A stretch of DNA of 64,000 bases from Leucophora obtusa (lineage: Eukaryota; Arthropoda; Insecta; Diptera; Anthomyiidae): positions 93,456,815 to 93,520,814 of the forward strand of contig OX465297.1 of assembly GCA_949987735.1 (NCBI GenBank), given 5' to 3'. Position numbers and translations under genes: made by a program. Positions 1-11,815 of this stretch are shown here, piece by piece. Numbering within the stretch: the stretch's first letter is position 1; each line of letters starts with the position of its first letter. The notes under the pieces were generated by a model. That model saw only the letters and a list, made by a program, of their open reading frames with translations, had not been told where the DNA came from and did no database searches.

Positions 1-856
1 GCCCATATAAGGGTCCTACCAAAATTATACTCTTTATACGCTGCAGGTCGTAAATATTAAGATATTTTGACGAAATTTGGTACACAGACCTATATTGGCC
101 CAATAATGCAGCCTATTGATTTTGGTGAACATCGGTCCATGTTTAGACCTAGTGTCCATATAAGGGTCCTATCAAAATTATACTGTTTATACGCTGCAGG
201 TCGTAAATATTAAGATATTTTGATGAAATTTGGTACACAGACCTACATTGGGCCAATAACACAGCCTATTGATTTTGGTAAACATCGGTCCATGTTTAGA
301 CCTAGTGCCCATATAAGGGTCCTACCAAAATTATAATGTTTATACGCTGCAGGTCGCAAATATTAAGATATTTTGATGAAATTTGATACACAGACCTATA
401 TTGGCCCAATAACGCAGCCTATTGATTTTGGTGAACATCGGTCTATGTTTAGACCTAGTGCCCATATAAGGGTCCTACCAAAATTATACTGTTTATACGT
501 TGCAGGTCGCAAATATTATATTTTGATGAAATTTGGTACATAGACCTATGTTGGCCCAAGGACGAAGCCTATTGATTTTGGTGAACATCGGTCCATGTTG
601 AGAACTAGTGCCCATATAAGGGTCCCCCCAAAATTATATTGTTTATACGCTGCAGGTCGCAAATATTAAGCTATTTTGATGAAATTTGGTACATAGACCT
701 ATGTTGGCCCAAGGACGAAGCCTATTGATTTTGGTGAACATCGGTCCATGTTTAGAACTAGTGCCCATATAAGGGTCCCCCCAAAATTGGCTTGGTTACA
801 AACTGCAGGTCGCAAATATTAAGATATTTTAATGAAATTTGGTGCGCTGACTCACA
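1..856. repeat. 153-bp tandem satellite, about 5.6 copies
   Basis: Units begin with GCCCATATAAGGGTCC at 1, 154, 307, 460, 610 and 763, so the period is 153 bp, with one 150-bp unit that lacks three bases. Copies are near-identical and the last is cut off around 850. The array runs off the left edge of the window, so its true size is unknown. The core CCCATATAAGGGT also occurs once at about 34325 and, in changed form, near 47110 within another dispersed repeat, which suggests the satellite grew from part of a mobile sequence. Confidence 0.95.
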
Positions 857-2333
857 TTATAGAAAATTTTGACATAAGCCCCATTTTAACCCATTCGAAT
901 TTCGGATCCAAACAATACACCAGAGTGGTGTAGGGTATTGTATAGTCGGCATGCCCGACTTTAACCTTTTTACTCGTTTTATATTGAAATTGTTGCCAAA
1001 ACTTCGGGACTTCTAAATTATTTCGTATTAACCGAGAATTCGTCTTATCCGAGAACGTATTGAACGATTTCTACTGTATAAAGCATTTCATACAGTGTTG
1101 CCACTTTTTGAATAATTATTCAAAAACGGGACTGTTTACACATTCGTTGGATAATTTTTGAATAATGACATTTTTGTGTAGTTTTTGTGTAATTTCACTT
1201 TTTATAGAAATTTCCGTATATTTTTAAAAGTCCCGGAGCTTTTTAATAAATTAATAAAAATTAGTCGATATTTAGACGAAATGAGTTTGTCAGTGAAACA
1301 TTTACCACAAATCTCCATTTTCTGGTGAATTTACTTTTATAGATTTTTTCAACACTAAACCCAATTTAGAAGAAATTAAAAATGGTGTTATGTTTTTTTT
1401 TGTTTTGTTTGAAGCACCGCCTTTTGTTTATTTTTTGCGAAAATAATTGTCAAGCTTCTTTCAAAAATTCTCTTGGTTTGCAAGAACATTTAAAAATTCA
1501 GCGAAAGAGTGGGAAAGTATGAGTTTGTTATGATTGTGACTTTCTAATGTCTGAAAATTGTTTTTGCTGTAGTTATCATGATACTGGGCTTTGACCAGAC
1601 AAAAATTTTGCTAACGCAGCAAGGTGGAGCAGAATCAGAATATTTTAGATTTCTGTAAATCCAACATGTTTCCGATTGCAACATAATCGTATGAAATTTT
1701 TGAAAAAAATTATTTTTTAAAAGAAAATTTTTTGATGCACATACATACTTCAAAGAAATTTCATGTTAAGATCTGCCTTGCTACCATTAACATAAAATTA
1801 AAGAAAACAATCAAAATTTTACAAATACGATATTTTTAAATTTTTTCCTCTCTTGCCGACATTTAAAGCTAGGGTTGAACAGGGCTTATGCCATCACATT
1901 ACGGAAGCCTTGGAGGATCTACTCCGGTTTTTTTTTAATTCCTGTTTTGTACTCAGAGAAAAATTAGTTTAATTTAAATATAAACGGTTAAATTTTGAGG
2001 AGTATAATTATAATATAATTATAATAATTTGTTATATTTTCTGAGAAATTGGCCTGGATTTGCTTTTTCAGAAGGTTATAGCAAAAATGCTAAATTTTAG
2101 TTTTAAAATGCAAAAAACTTTTGCATTTTGTAGATGAAAACAATGTTACGTCTTTAAAAATCGGTTTGTAAATTAAAAAAATGGCAAAACTTTGGAGTCG
2201 AATGGCAGTCCCGCAGTTTCGGCCATCCAAAACTAACAGTGTGAAATTTTATATCTTTCGCTAAGAAATGGCGATATTCTTCCCAAAATATTTGTATTCT
2301 TCTCCACTGTGCCTAGGAGTTTATTTTGAAATA
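857..2333. other. AT-rich stretch, no gene recognised
   Basis: About 1.5 kb with no convincing open reading frame. It starts with a motif (ACACCAGAGTGGTGTAGGG near 917) followed by GTCGGCATGCCCGACTTTAA. That looks like the end of an old repeat, but no second copy lies in the window. Confidence 0.5.
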
Positions 2334-2712
2334 ATGGGCAAGTTTACCAGAGAAACCCGCTACCGCTACAAATGATATGTAGCGCTTTATGATTACCTTA
2401 ATCTGGTGAACGATGCTACTTTTGTTTTTGTTTTAAAATAAAAATATTTGTAGATGTTTCATTGATTTTTTCAAAATTTTTTATTTCTTTATAATCATAT
2501 TTGTATATGTTTATTATTCTTTAAAAAAATATACAAAAAAACAAACGACAGCTGATGTATCATTAACTGCTCACAAGTAGCGTAAAATTTTTACGCTACC
2601 AAAACAAGGTAGCGCTACCACAACGTGTTGACTTAGCGGTAGCTAATCAAATCGTTCACCAGATTGTTGAGTAGAGGATTAGCAACAGTTGAGCGTCTGG
2701 TAAACGCACTCA
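2334..2712. mobile_element. Non-autonomous inverted-repeat element, copy 1
   Basis: A segment of about 380 bp, nearly identical to 11356-11730. Its ends are inverted (TGGGCAAGTTTACCAGAG against TGAGTGCGTTTACCAGACG read from the right). Internally it repeats GGTAGCG/CGCTACC motifs on both strands. A diverged, reversed relative lies at about 8560-8835. No coding capacity and no clear target duplication, so the superfamily is open. Confidence 0.75.
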
Positions 2713-3563
2713 ATATGAAAAATATATTTAATGTGTAATTTCATACGGTTTTGGATAATTTTTTATCTACAGCTGTGTAATTTATTGTTTTACTGATGGC
2801 AACACTGATTTCATATTAAAATTTCAGTGTTGTTAACTTTATTTAAGAATCGATGAAAACAAAGAAAAATTTCCTCATATTTAAACCGCTGTCATTTTAA
2901 ATTTGGCCACCATTTGTTAATAAAAATAATGCAAGATTTAAGGAAATTTTATAGAATTTTGAACAATATTCAGTTTGTGCAGATCCGATCAGTACTCGCT
3001 AAATTTTACTATATAATTTGATGAAAGGTCGATATCGATGATTTTTCATTAAAAGCCACGCCTACTTAGAACGGGTAGCAAAGTTAAAAAACAAACGCTA
3101 CACTAAAATTTTCTGGACCATCTTCCAGTATTTCGGTGAAAATTTAAGCATTATTTTGATCTTTAAAAATAAAAGCAACGGGGATAAAATTAGAAAAAAC
3201 TTTAATTGATTCTATTGTATTGTCCGTCACTGTAAAAGTTGTGTTTTAGGGCTGGTATCTTATCTCCAATGTTTAGTTTACTTATACTTGATTTAGAAAT
3301 CATTGATTAGCCCTTAAACTTACTTGAAATAATATCGGTAACTTATAAAAATTTAATCAATAATTTGTTAATTTTAGATATTTTCATTTGACAATACGAA
3401 TAAGAAATAAAAGAAAATAAAAAAAGTTTGAAAACTCGCGAAATAAGAGTTTTTTATTGAATTTTTCGTCATAAGGATGATTTTTGATGTTTTTGATACA
3501 TTCAATACAAATTTTAAAGTCAGAATTTATTAGAAAACTGGGTTCAAATGAAAATAAAATAAC
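2713..3563. other. AT-rich stretch, nothing recognised
   Basis: No gene, tRNA or clear repeat end was seen. The small open frames here are low-complexity and contain no domain that I recognise. Confidence 0.4.
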
Positions 3564-4525
3564 TACCCAGGTGAAAATGTTCATATATGTTCATATATTG
3601 TCATATATGGTTTCATGTATGAGCATATATGGTTTAATGTATGATCATATATGAACATATATGTTATGTATGGAAGCATATATGTATGGGTAAATACATT
3701 CAAATGTATGAACCCATATATGATAATATACTGATTTATTGGTCCATATATTGGTTCATATATTCCATATTCATATATTATTCCATATATGGGTAATGTT
3801 TTAAGTTTTTTTTTTACCATGGGGGTAATTACGCGAGCGGATTCAAAAAATATTGAAATACAATACATTTGATAATTTCTTAAATACAATTGGCAATTTC
3901 TAAAATACAGTTGCCAGTTTCAGAAATACAATTGATTGTTTGTAAAACATATTTGATAATTTCTGAAATGCAATTGCGAATTTCTGAAATACAATTAATA
4001 AATTTCTGAAATACAATTTTCAGTTTCTGAAATACAATTTATAATTTCTGAAATGCAATTGGTAGTCTCTGATATACAATTGATAAATATAAAAATCAAT
4101 TGATAATTTCTGAAAAGCAATTATAAAACTCGAAATAAAATGATAAATTTTGAAATACAATTGAAAATGTTGCAGTAAGATAAAAACAACAAAAATAAAA
4201 CTTCTAAATTTAGAAAATCTGCAGAAAATTTTGCAAAATATTAGTAAACTAAAAATGGCTAAAAAAAACTGTTGTATCTTTTTGTTAAATTTTGTTTAAT
4301 GCAAATATCAGTTTATAAAATCAACAGAAATATTTGCTAAAAATATTAATCTGTTGATTTCAGAAGGCTAGATTTGTATTTCCATTAAAAACGAAAAAGG
4401 AACTTTGAAAATTTAAAATTTTATGTGATGTTTTTTTGTCTACTACTACAATTTAATTTTATTTTCTAAATTCAAAAATTTTTCAAATTTACAAATTCAT
4501 CAGTAACGTATGAATAGAATTATAA

Positions 4526-4690
4526 TCCCCTGACGATTTCCTTAGGCAAGAATGAAATCCGGATAGGGACATGCCTGCAGCGGATTATTTTTCACAATTT
4601 GTTAAATACGTTTGGGATTTTTAGCATATTTAATTCCTTTGATGCAATTAATGTATATCCCGATAAAATAGAATCAGGAAAACTAATATG
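4526..4690 (+). repeat. Shared internal cassette, copy A
   Basis: Begins CCTGACGATTTCCTTAGGCA and runs through CCGGATAGGGACATGCCTGC to an A/T-rich tail. A second copy lies at 4973-5090 in the same element, and a reversed one at about 15310-15448 inside an unrelated hAT element. Confidence 0.85.
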
Positions 4691-4972
4691 CAAGTGCTTG
4701 TGCAAATTTAAATGTTACTGACACTTTAGAAAACATTGTTCTCTATTGTTGTTTCTACATGAATGGATGTCACTACATTGAAAGATCTGTCAAAACAACA
4801 GAGTAGTACATTGGAAGATGACAAAGCAAATTGTGGAAAATTTTCTGATGTTGTTTTTGTTTTTTCTTTGATATTTTAAATGTTTAATAACGCTCCTAGA
4901 CGAGAACAAAAAATTCTCATTGAGTTTGTAATTTAACTTAACAAATATTTCCAGAAATTCTAAAAACGTCGT

Positions 4973-5090
4973 CCCCTGACGATTTCCTTAGGCAAGAATG
5001 AAATCCGGATAGGGACATGCCTGCAGCGGATTATTTTTCACAATTTGTTAAATACGTTTGGGATTTTTTGCATATTTAATTCCTTTGATG
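4973..5090 (+). repeat. Shared internal cassette, copy B
   Basis: Nearly identical to the first part of 4526-4690 (same CCTGACGATTTCCTTAGGCA start and CGTTTGGGATTTTT end), so the element contains a direct duplication about 447 bp apart. Confidence 0.85.
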
Positions 5091-5270
5091 ATAATACTTA
5101 CATTTAATTTGAATAAAAAAAAAAACAATATTTTTATTAAAAAATAAAAAAAAAATTTATATGAACATTCATATATCTCCATATACATATGGCCATATAC
5201 CCTCAAATTTCGGATCCGAACCCATATATGTTGCCATATATGGCCATATATGAACATTTTCACCTGGGTA

Positions 5271-6640
5271 TGCTCTATAAATTTCTTATTCGTTTAGGTA
5301 AATATATCTGGATCAAATTTAATATACACTACAGTGACATCTCCCAAAGCATTAAATTTTTACGAACCGTGAAACGTGAACTCTTGATTTTCTTGATTCT
5401 ATTTTTAAGATATCCTCCAACAATTTTGTGTACAAAGCAAAAATCTTCTGAAGAGTCATGCCTGTGCAATTTTGTGTTAGTTGAAAAAAATTAGAATTTT
5501 CGAATTTTGTGGAAAATAAAAGATATGAATCCAAAAATATTCCTCGGGGGAAAAATATATAAGGCGTACTTAAAAATTGTACTACAGGAAGTATCTATTG
5601 CCAATAACTGGTCTAAACAACTACCATAGAATCTCAGCAGTATGCATAAATCTTAACCTCCGTTAGCTGACTCTGTCCGACATTTCAACAATTTTTAATA
5701 GAATGTGGGAGATTAAGCCCTAGTTTATGTATAACGAAAACACTCTAAACGATGGCAAAGTAACGAAAATTTGTTTTTGTTTCCCATATATTTTTGACGA
5801 AAGTGATTGTCAATTTCTTTCGTTTAGACTATTTTCGTAATAGATGAACAGGCCCTAAGTTTTATGGTTAAATTTTAATAAATAGTAAAATTGGGTTAAA
5901 AAATAAGCAAAATAAAAAAAAATTTAATAAAAACTATACTCATTAACGGCGGCCTATGTTCCACTGGGAATTAAAGGATTAAATATATTTATATATATAC
6001 TCATTAACTGCAATTTAAAGTCTTACAGGAGCAAGTGAAGTATGTCTTATATCTTCATATATCTCATATTTTTTTCAGAAAATTCGAAAATTTAAATTAT
6101 TTGTAATTAAAAACGGCAGAATTAAAAAAATTATTTTGAGACACGTTAAACACATCTTTTGGTAAATTTTTCCTATCACGAATGAAGGTTTATTTGTATT
6201 AAATAAATATCAAAATTATGACTGATTCTAACAAACTATTCGTACAGAATCCAATATTATGTCATATTATTAAAATTTCCCCCAAATGTTTCGTTAATTC
6301 CAATTGGTATTTTTAGAGAAGATATATGTGCATTACTACGCAAGTTACTAAAGATGTGCATTATTTAGATGGCACAGTGAGATGTTATAACGTGTTTATT
6401 TTAAAAATTAATTGGTCTACGTAACACTTTTTTAAAAGTTACCAATATTAGAAAAAAAATTAAATTCTAACTTGAATTGTAAGGTGCAAATTCTATGTTT
6501 AAGGTCTTAATTACAGAAATTTCTGTAATTAAATTTAATCGTTGTTTAGGGTAAAATCAGAGATTAAAATTTGACAAGTTACTGTAATTAAGTGCTAAAA
6601 AATGATTTTCTTGTTAATCATTGTTTAATATTACAGAAGA
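5271..6640. other. AT-rich stretch with one small MITE-like inverted repeat
   Basis: At 5714-5859 inverted ends of the form AAGCCCTAGTTTATGTAT and TTAGGGCCTGTTCATCTAT flank a sequence of about 145 bp with TACGAAAA and CTAAACG on both sides, probably a MITE. The rest shows no gene or clear repeat. Confidence 0.45.
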
Positions 6641-6986
6641 TACCAGTACCCCGTTTCTGTATCTAATTCGAGAAGTTTTCGCATCGAGAAATGCATGGTC
6701 ACCCTGCATTATACAGGCTGATTAAAGACGTGATAAAATGGACTGCAGTTTTTGTTGTAATTCGTTCAGATAATGTAACTTTAAGAATTGTTGACACATG
6801 TTGTTTTGTAAAACACCTAATTTAATTAGAAATGACTTACTGTGCAACCTATTACTAGCTGATTTGGTTTCATATATATTTTATTGTCTGCGACTCACCC
6901 TATATAAAGCAGAGCAGGGTTGCATTTCACATGTTTTTTCAGCAAACTTTTTCGATGCGAGAAATACAGAAACGGGATGCAGGCCT
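6641..6986. mobile_element. MITE-like inverted repeat with CCCGTTTCTGTAT ends
   Basis: The left end TACCAGTACCCCGTTTCTG is answered at the right by ATACAGAAACGGGATGCAGG. Both arms continue with GCATCGAGAAA / TTTTTCGATGCGAGAAA and a CACCCTGC / GCAGGGT pair. About 350 bp, no coding capacity. Exact ends and duplication are not resolved. Confidence 0.6.
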
Positions 6987-8200
6987 TAGTTTTATTTAAC
7001 AAATTCATATACAAAATGTGTTTGTTTAAAAGTTTTTGTTTTCAACTGTGTATGTTCAGTGAAGTAAATTAGCTTAACCCTTTCACTGCCGACTTTTTGT
7101 TTGCGGATGTATCGTTATTTTGACTTCAGATTCTTGTTAAGGGTCCACAAATTAGAAAAAAATATGCAACATATTTTGTCCCCTCCCCCTCCTACTCACC
7201 AAAAATGACGGTCGAAAATCGATTTTTTCAAACTTCTGATCCCCGTTTTACCCCTTAAACATTCGAGTAGCCAAAAATCTTTTGGTTAGTTTTCTTCTCG
7301 TCATAAAACGGAGCTATATGCCAAATTTCAATTATCTATCTTCATTATTTAGGAGAAATGACAAAACCCCCTTATAACGGGGATTATGATTTATTCAAAA
7401 AATTACACTTCATTAACAAATATCATGACCACATTGTCATTGAAGTCCAAGATCCTAATAAACTTAATTGTAAAAAGTATAAAGCTTTTTTTGCACTATT
7501 AAATTTTATATATTCTTTTAAAGATGTGTACACTGTAGTGTACAAAGGTAGTGAGAGTTAAAATTTCGATACGACAGCGATCGAATGCAGTGATTCGGCT
7601 ACGGTGACGAATTTTTCTTCGATACGTTAGCTGATCGATATCGAAAGCAGCGATTAGACCCCAGGTCTTTTTTGTCAAAATTTTCTTGAATAAATAATGA
7701 AAAGTTTTGGGATTTACCTTCAAATTATGAATTCCATTTTGCATTGAACTAATATTAGTATTTAAAATACTCAATAGAGGGCGATGTATGGTGAAAAACT
7801 ACATACCCAAAAATTATCGAAATACGTATTTTTTTAGAAAGTTTTTGTAATAAAATCGTTTAAGAAATTGTTATTATAATAAAATAATGTTAATATGCGA
7901 ATTTTATGATATTTTTCAATATAAAACTGTGCCCAGACTCTATAAGACGATACACGATTATCGACTACTTTTCGAAGTATAACATCTCCCATATTACATA
8001 CAATTTTTAAAATATTGTGACAAATTTGGTAAAATATAGCTATGTTGTTATTTAAACATTTTTGTTACTTACATCTTTAAAATGTTAGAAATTTAACTTC
8101 GAAAAGTGGACGATAATAAAATCGCCAGATCTGACTAGAAAATCGCGGTTCTAGCAACAGTGTGCCAGGCTATGATTTAGTCACACATTATTCTCATATC
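6987..8200. other. Intergenic stretch, no supported gene
   Basis: A 67-codon open frame at 7358-7561 follows repeat-like text (GGGTCCACAAATTAG, CCCCCTCCTACTCACC). I found no domain in it and do not call it. A short region near 7565-7660 repeats GATCGAT/GCAGCGAT motifs. Confidence 0.4.
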
Positions 8201-8204
8201 ACGA

Positions 8205-8930
8205 TAACACCACTCGGCGGTTTTTAAATGTCAAATTGTATGAGAACAGGTCTTCGCTTTTATTCAGGGCCTACACTATTAGATGCTACCTGATAACCTA
8301 ACCGCTCGGCAGGTTTTAAATGTCATATTGCATGGAAAAACAAAGCACATGTATTCACATATTCGTCGCATGTATCAAAAAAGCTCTCCGCTTTTATTAT
8401 GGGCCTACATTAAAACATTTGTTATTTCAAAACCTAACGGCTCGGCGGGTTTTCAATGGGTGCGTTCGGCAGATACAATTTAATAGACAACAGTTCTACA
8501 ACAGATGTACAACTATCTGCTGAACGACCTGATCACTAACCGCTCAGTCTGAGCGCTGTTATATTTGGGTAGCGTAAAAAATGTTTGCTACTTTTGATCA
8601 ATAAGTGATACATTTGTTGTTGTTCATTTACAACAAAAATTGTTTTGTAAGAATGACAAATAAAAACATACAAATATAACTCGAAAACAAGAATTTTAAA
8701 AAGTAAAAGGAAACAATAGAAATTGTATATAAAAACAAAACAAAGAAAACATGGTTCAGCAGAGTAAGTAATTAAAAAGCGCTACAAGTCACAGTTATCA
8801 GTTTAAGGTTTCTCTGCCGAATGCTACCAAGGACATATTGCATAGAAAAAATTCTCCGCTCTTATTCCGGACTATATTTCATTCAAAATCAAATTGAATG
8901 AAAAACTCTCCGCTCTTATTCTGCACATAC
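8205..8930. repeat. Degenerate tandem repeat with an old reversed MITE relative
   Basis: Blocks of ACCGCTCGGCGGGTTTTAAA followed by CTCTCCGCTTTTATTC and GGGCCTACATT recur at about 8208, 8297 and 8432, with weaker CTCCGCTCTTATTC copies at 8855 and 8905. Between them, about 8560-8835 is a diverged, reversed relative of the 2334-2712 element (shared GGGTAGCGTAAAAA, TAAAGCGCTAC-like and GGTTTCTCTG motifs). Confidence 0.5.
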
Positions 8931-9060
8931 TACATTTTCCGATTGTTTTTTTTTTTTTTTTTTTTTTAAATGTCTTAAATATGAAAAAAATATTTTATGT
9001 GTTATGGTACACACGTTTCATGGTGTACCACTTTCCCTTATTTATTAAAATTATGTGCGT

Positions 9061-9066
9061 ACTTAC
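9061..9066 (-). other. 5' splice donor of the 9067-10450 exon
   Basis: On the minus strand the coding sequence GAATATATTG is followed directly by GTAAGTACGC, a strong donor. It ends the long acidic C-terminal run in phase 1. No matching downstream exon was recognised between 1 and 9060, where most sequence is repeat, so the intron may run beyond the window. Confidence 0.75.
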
Positions 9067-10450
9067 CAATATATTCACAATCATCATCTTCATCATCGTC
9101 CTCGTCAATATTCATACGTCTTAAACCGCTAGGTGGTATTTTTTCATTAGCCAACTTCAATTGCTCTTTGCGTGGACTAGGTGTACCCTCATCCTTCAAA
9201 GGACTGAACGATTTATGATCACGTTTCTTGCGGCCAGGAGAATATGGTGTACTGGCCACCAAAATGTTGGGATCTACAAATAGAGACGGATCCAATTCAA
9301 TGTCATCGACCACTTTACCATTTTCAACTTTTTTCAAACGAGCAGGCATAACAACGGGTGTAGCAGGTGCTGATTTTGAATTTTGTGAAATAGATTTGCG
9401 AGCATTACGATTGGGTACAGCACAAAAATCTTCATCAATACTATCATCCGAATCAGAGCTACCACCAAAGATTTCAACTTGTTCACGAAACGATACCGAC
9501 AGATTTTTCGATTTATTATTACGTTTAGTCTGAAGACGTCTCGCTCGATTATTTGATTCAAATGTCAACAGAAGGGGATGTGTGCAACGTTCAATTTTAA
9601 CATGAACATTAAAAAATCGTTGACCAAAAGAGCGTATTAATTGGGACCGAGAAAATTTTGTGGGTGTTGTAGGGGTGGTATTGGAGTTACGAATTTTATT
9701 ATGGTGAGCCATTGCCGAGGTTGATCTTGATAAATTCTTAAGTCTCTTTTCCAATTTACTAGGCGGCGACGTGTTAAGTTTAATAAAAAAGCTTGATTTA
9801 TTTTTGGGGGACGAAGGTGTAGAAAATTTGCCTTTTTTCGATGGCGGCGGAGCCGAATTTGATGTTGCTGGTCTTTTATTATCCGATGTTTTAGAATCTT
9901 TTGAAGAAGATTTCTTAGATTTTTTATTTTTGAAATCTTTTAAAAGTTTTGGTAAATTATCTCTATGAATGCGTACTTTGCAAGGTTTAATATTAAATTC
10001 CCTCAACATTTGGGATTTTGATTTTTTTTTACCACTCATCGATGGTTCAAATAATTTTTGTTGTGCTTTTGTTGGTGTCACTTTTTTATGTTTAACTCTA
10101 ATGTTATTGGCGTGTTCGTCAAGAGGGCTTCTAAGAAATTCTTCTAATTTTTTACGTTCCAATTTAACTTTTAACGATTTCATTAATGTCGCAACACCAA
10201 ATTTTGGTGATAAACTTCTAGACTTATGGCCTTTGGATTTTTTACCAACACTTGCTGTAGCAGGTGGTGGCATAGAATCTCGACGATTGGCTCCAGATGA
10301 TAATTTGGATTTAGTTTTATGAACAGCATTGAATTTTTCGACCTTCTTATCATGACTGTTAGAACGTGATACCGATTTGAGGGGGGTTGACTCTTGTTGT
10401 TTTTTCTTTACGGGACCCGCTGATTTAAGTTGATCAAATAAATCACTCAT
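9067..10450 (-). CDS. First coding exon of a basic, Ser/Pro-rich, probably nuclear protein
   Basis: Reads as about 461 codons from ATG at 10450 and ends in phase 1 at a splice donor (GTAAGT, complement of 9061-9066). The open frame continues only nine codons into the intron, so the protein is incomplete here. I do not recognise the family. Visible features: an N-terminus starting MSDLFDQLKSAG; long lysine/serine stretches (residues about 140-240) of nuclear-localisation type; many S/T-P sites such as TPYSPGRKK and GTPSPRK that fit cyclin-dependent kinase targets; a less repetitive, more hydrophobic segment around residues 265-330 (KFSRSQLIRSFGQRFF, then SVSFREQVEIFG); an acidic SSDSDDSIDEDF patch; and an acidic DEDDDEDDD tail. 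It is far less AT-rich than its surroundings, the best sign of a real host gene. A chromatin or cell-cycle protein is plausible but is inference only. Confidence 0.85.
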
Positions 10451-11045
10451 GTTGTGTACTAAATGTACAGATAATATAAAATATAGGTGAATCTATATAC
10501 AGATTACAAAGAGAATAAAAAAAAATTAAATAACCTCCAAAATATCACGGAAACCCTTTTTCATACAAACTAACCAATTTGCTTCTTCTTTTTGTTACAA
10601 AAAGGTCTATATCAATTGCATGGAAACGTGTACACAATGATATTGCAGTTAAAAAATTTCCTATTTTCTAGATAATTATTGTAGAAAAATATTATTAATA
10701 TAAACACGAATTTTTTAATAACATTTCTCTACCTATTTTTTGTTAAAATTACTTTTATTATTTCCAGTTTTTTTTGACGTCCTCTTCGTGTCCTTAAATT
10801 TGTTTATTTCTTTTCATCGGCATTCTTTTTTTTAGTAATATAGTTGTAAATACTTGATAACATATATTAAAATTTTTATTCCTTTTTTGTATAAATTTCC
10901 AAACAAATTTTTAATAGAAGAAAAGACGCCGACACTTTGCAACTTTTTTTCGCAGTTTTTTCTACTAAAAATTCTTCGTCGTTTCTTTCTCCGTGTTTTC
11001 GTGTTCTGATTTACAGGGTTGTATAAGAAGTATTAAAGCGCAGCA
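10451..11045 (-). promoter_or_regulatory. Probable 5' UTR and promoter region of the minus-strand gene
   Basis: This stretch lies just upstream of the ATG and contains no mobile element that I can name. Around 10925-11010, on the minus strand, is a C/G-richer tract (ATCAGAACACGAAAACACGG, then AGAAACGACGAAG) typical of fly 5' UTR sequence. An acceptor-like CATTTAG occurs about 8 bases before the ATG, so a 5' UTR intron is possible. The transcription start is not established. Confidence 0.3.
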
Positions 11046-11272
11046 TGGTTGTGTAAAGTAGGTCTCCAGAACATACACGCAAAAAATAAAAAGTTCATAA
11101 TTGCCAAAGTACTTCGGAAAATATTAGGTAATTTAGCATATTTTGAAATGCGTGAAAATGGAGTAGGTCAAAAACTAAGGCAAGTTGACAAAACCGAAAA
11201 ATTAATAATCTGCATGTATTTTTTACTAACAAAAAATTATTTTGAAGTTGGGTTTTACCTAAGTACTTCGAT

Positions 11273-11355
11273 AATTATAGCAAGCAATTGTCAAAATGAT
11301 TTCATCTCAAGTGAAGACATTCAGTTTCAATTTTATTGCAATATCATGATATCAT
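11273..11355. mobile_element. Fragment of the CCTAGTGTCTTC (TTA-type) MITE
   Basis: AGCAAGCAATTGTCAAAATG followed by CATCTCAAGTGAAGACA and TTGCAATATCATGATATC matches the interior of the elements at 17395-17812 and 30816-31650. Both termini are missing and the fragment abuts the element at 11356. Confidence 0.8.
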
Positions 11356-11730
11356 TGGGCAAGTTTTCCAGATGAACCCGCTACCGCTACAAATGATATG
11401 TAGCGCTTTATGATTACCTTAATGTGGTGAACGAAGCTACTTTTGTTTTAAAATAAAAATATTTGTAGATGTTTCATTGATTTTTTCGAAATTTTTTATT
11501 CCTTTATAATCATATTTGTATATGTTTATTATTCTTTAAAAAAAATATGCAAAAAAAAACAAACGACAGCTGATGTATCATTAACTGCTCACAAGTAGCG
11601 TAAAATGTTTACGCTACCAAAACAAGGTAGCGCTACCACAACATGTTGACTTAGCGGTAGCTAATCAAATCGTTCACCAGATTGTTGAGTAGCGGATTAG
11701 CAACAGTTGAGCGGTTGGTAAACGCACTCA
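11356..11730. mobile_element. Non-autonomous inverted-repeat element, copy 2
   Basis: Nearly identical to 2334-2712 over its full length, with the same TGGGCAAGTTTTCCAGA start and GGTAAACGCACTCA end. Homology stops sharply at both ends, which supports these borders. Confidence 0.8.
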
Positions 11731-11740
11731 TTGACACGCA

Positions 11741-11815
11741 CACGCAAAAAATTAGCGTATGTTATATTATACAAACATTCTTGGTAAAAACGATTTCCTA
11801 CAGAAAAAAATAGAA
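11741..11815. mobile_element. Fragment of the CACGCAAAAAA MITE
   Basis: CACGCAAAAAATTAGCGTAT followed by TTATACAAACATTCTTGGTA is the reverse complement of the right half of 12185-12288. The other terminus is absent. A shorter stub (ACACGCAAAAAATAAAAAG) lies near 11077. Confidence 0.7.

Larger units (their letters stand above)
3566..5268. mobile_element. TA-flanked element with CCCAGGTGAAAATG ends and CATATATG arrays
   Basis: The two ends are inverted copies of CCCAGGTGAAAATGTTCATA, both flanked outside by TA (3564-3565 and 5269-5270), which fits a TA target duplication. Just inside each end are many CATATATGG-type palindromes. The middle has a run of about 30-bp degenerate units (TTTCTGAAATACAATTG type, 3850-4170) and two direct copies of a 120-160 bp cassette (4526-4690 and 4973-5090). 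No transposase is present. The end design matches 57214-61592 and 57561-60233. I cannot assign a superfamily. Confidence 0.8.

Noticed and set aside
3581..3889. Tyr/Ile-rich open frames near both ends of the 3566-5268 element
   Set aside because: Direct translation of CATATATG arrays; mirrored frames occur in the opposite arm.
7358..7561. 67-codon open frame with an ordinary-looking composition
   Set aside because: Short, no domain recognised, surrounded by repeat-like sequence, no splice or promoter support.
9228..10322. Plus-strand open frames opposite the host exon
   Set aside because: Shadows of the 9067-10450 coding exon on the other strand, with no independent support.
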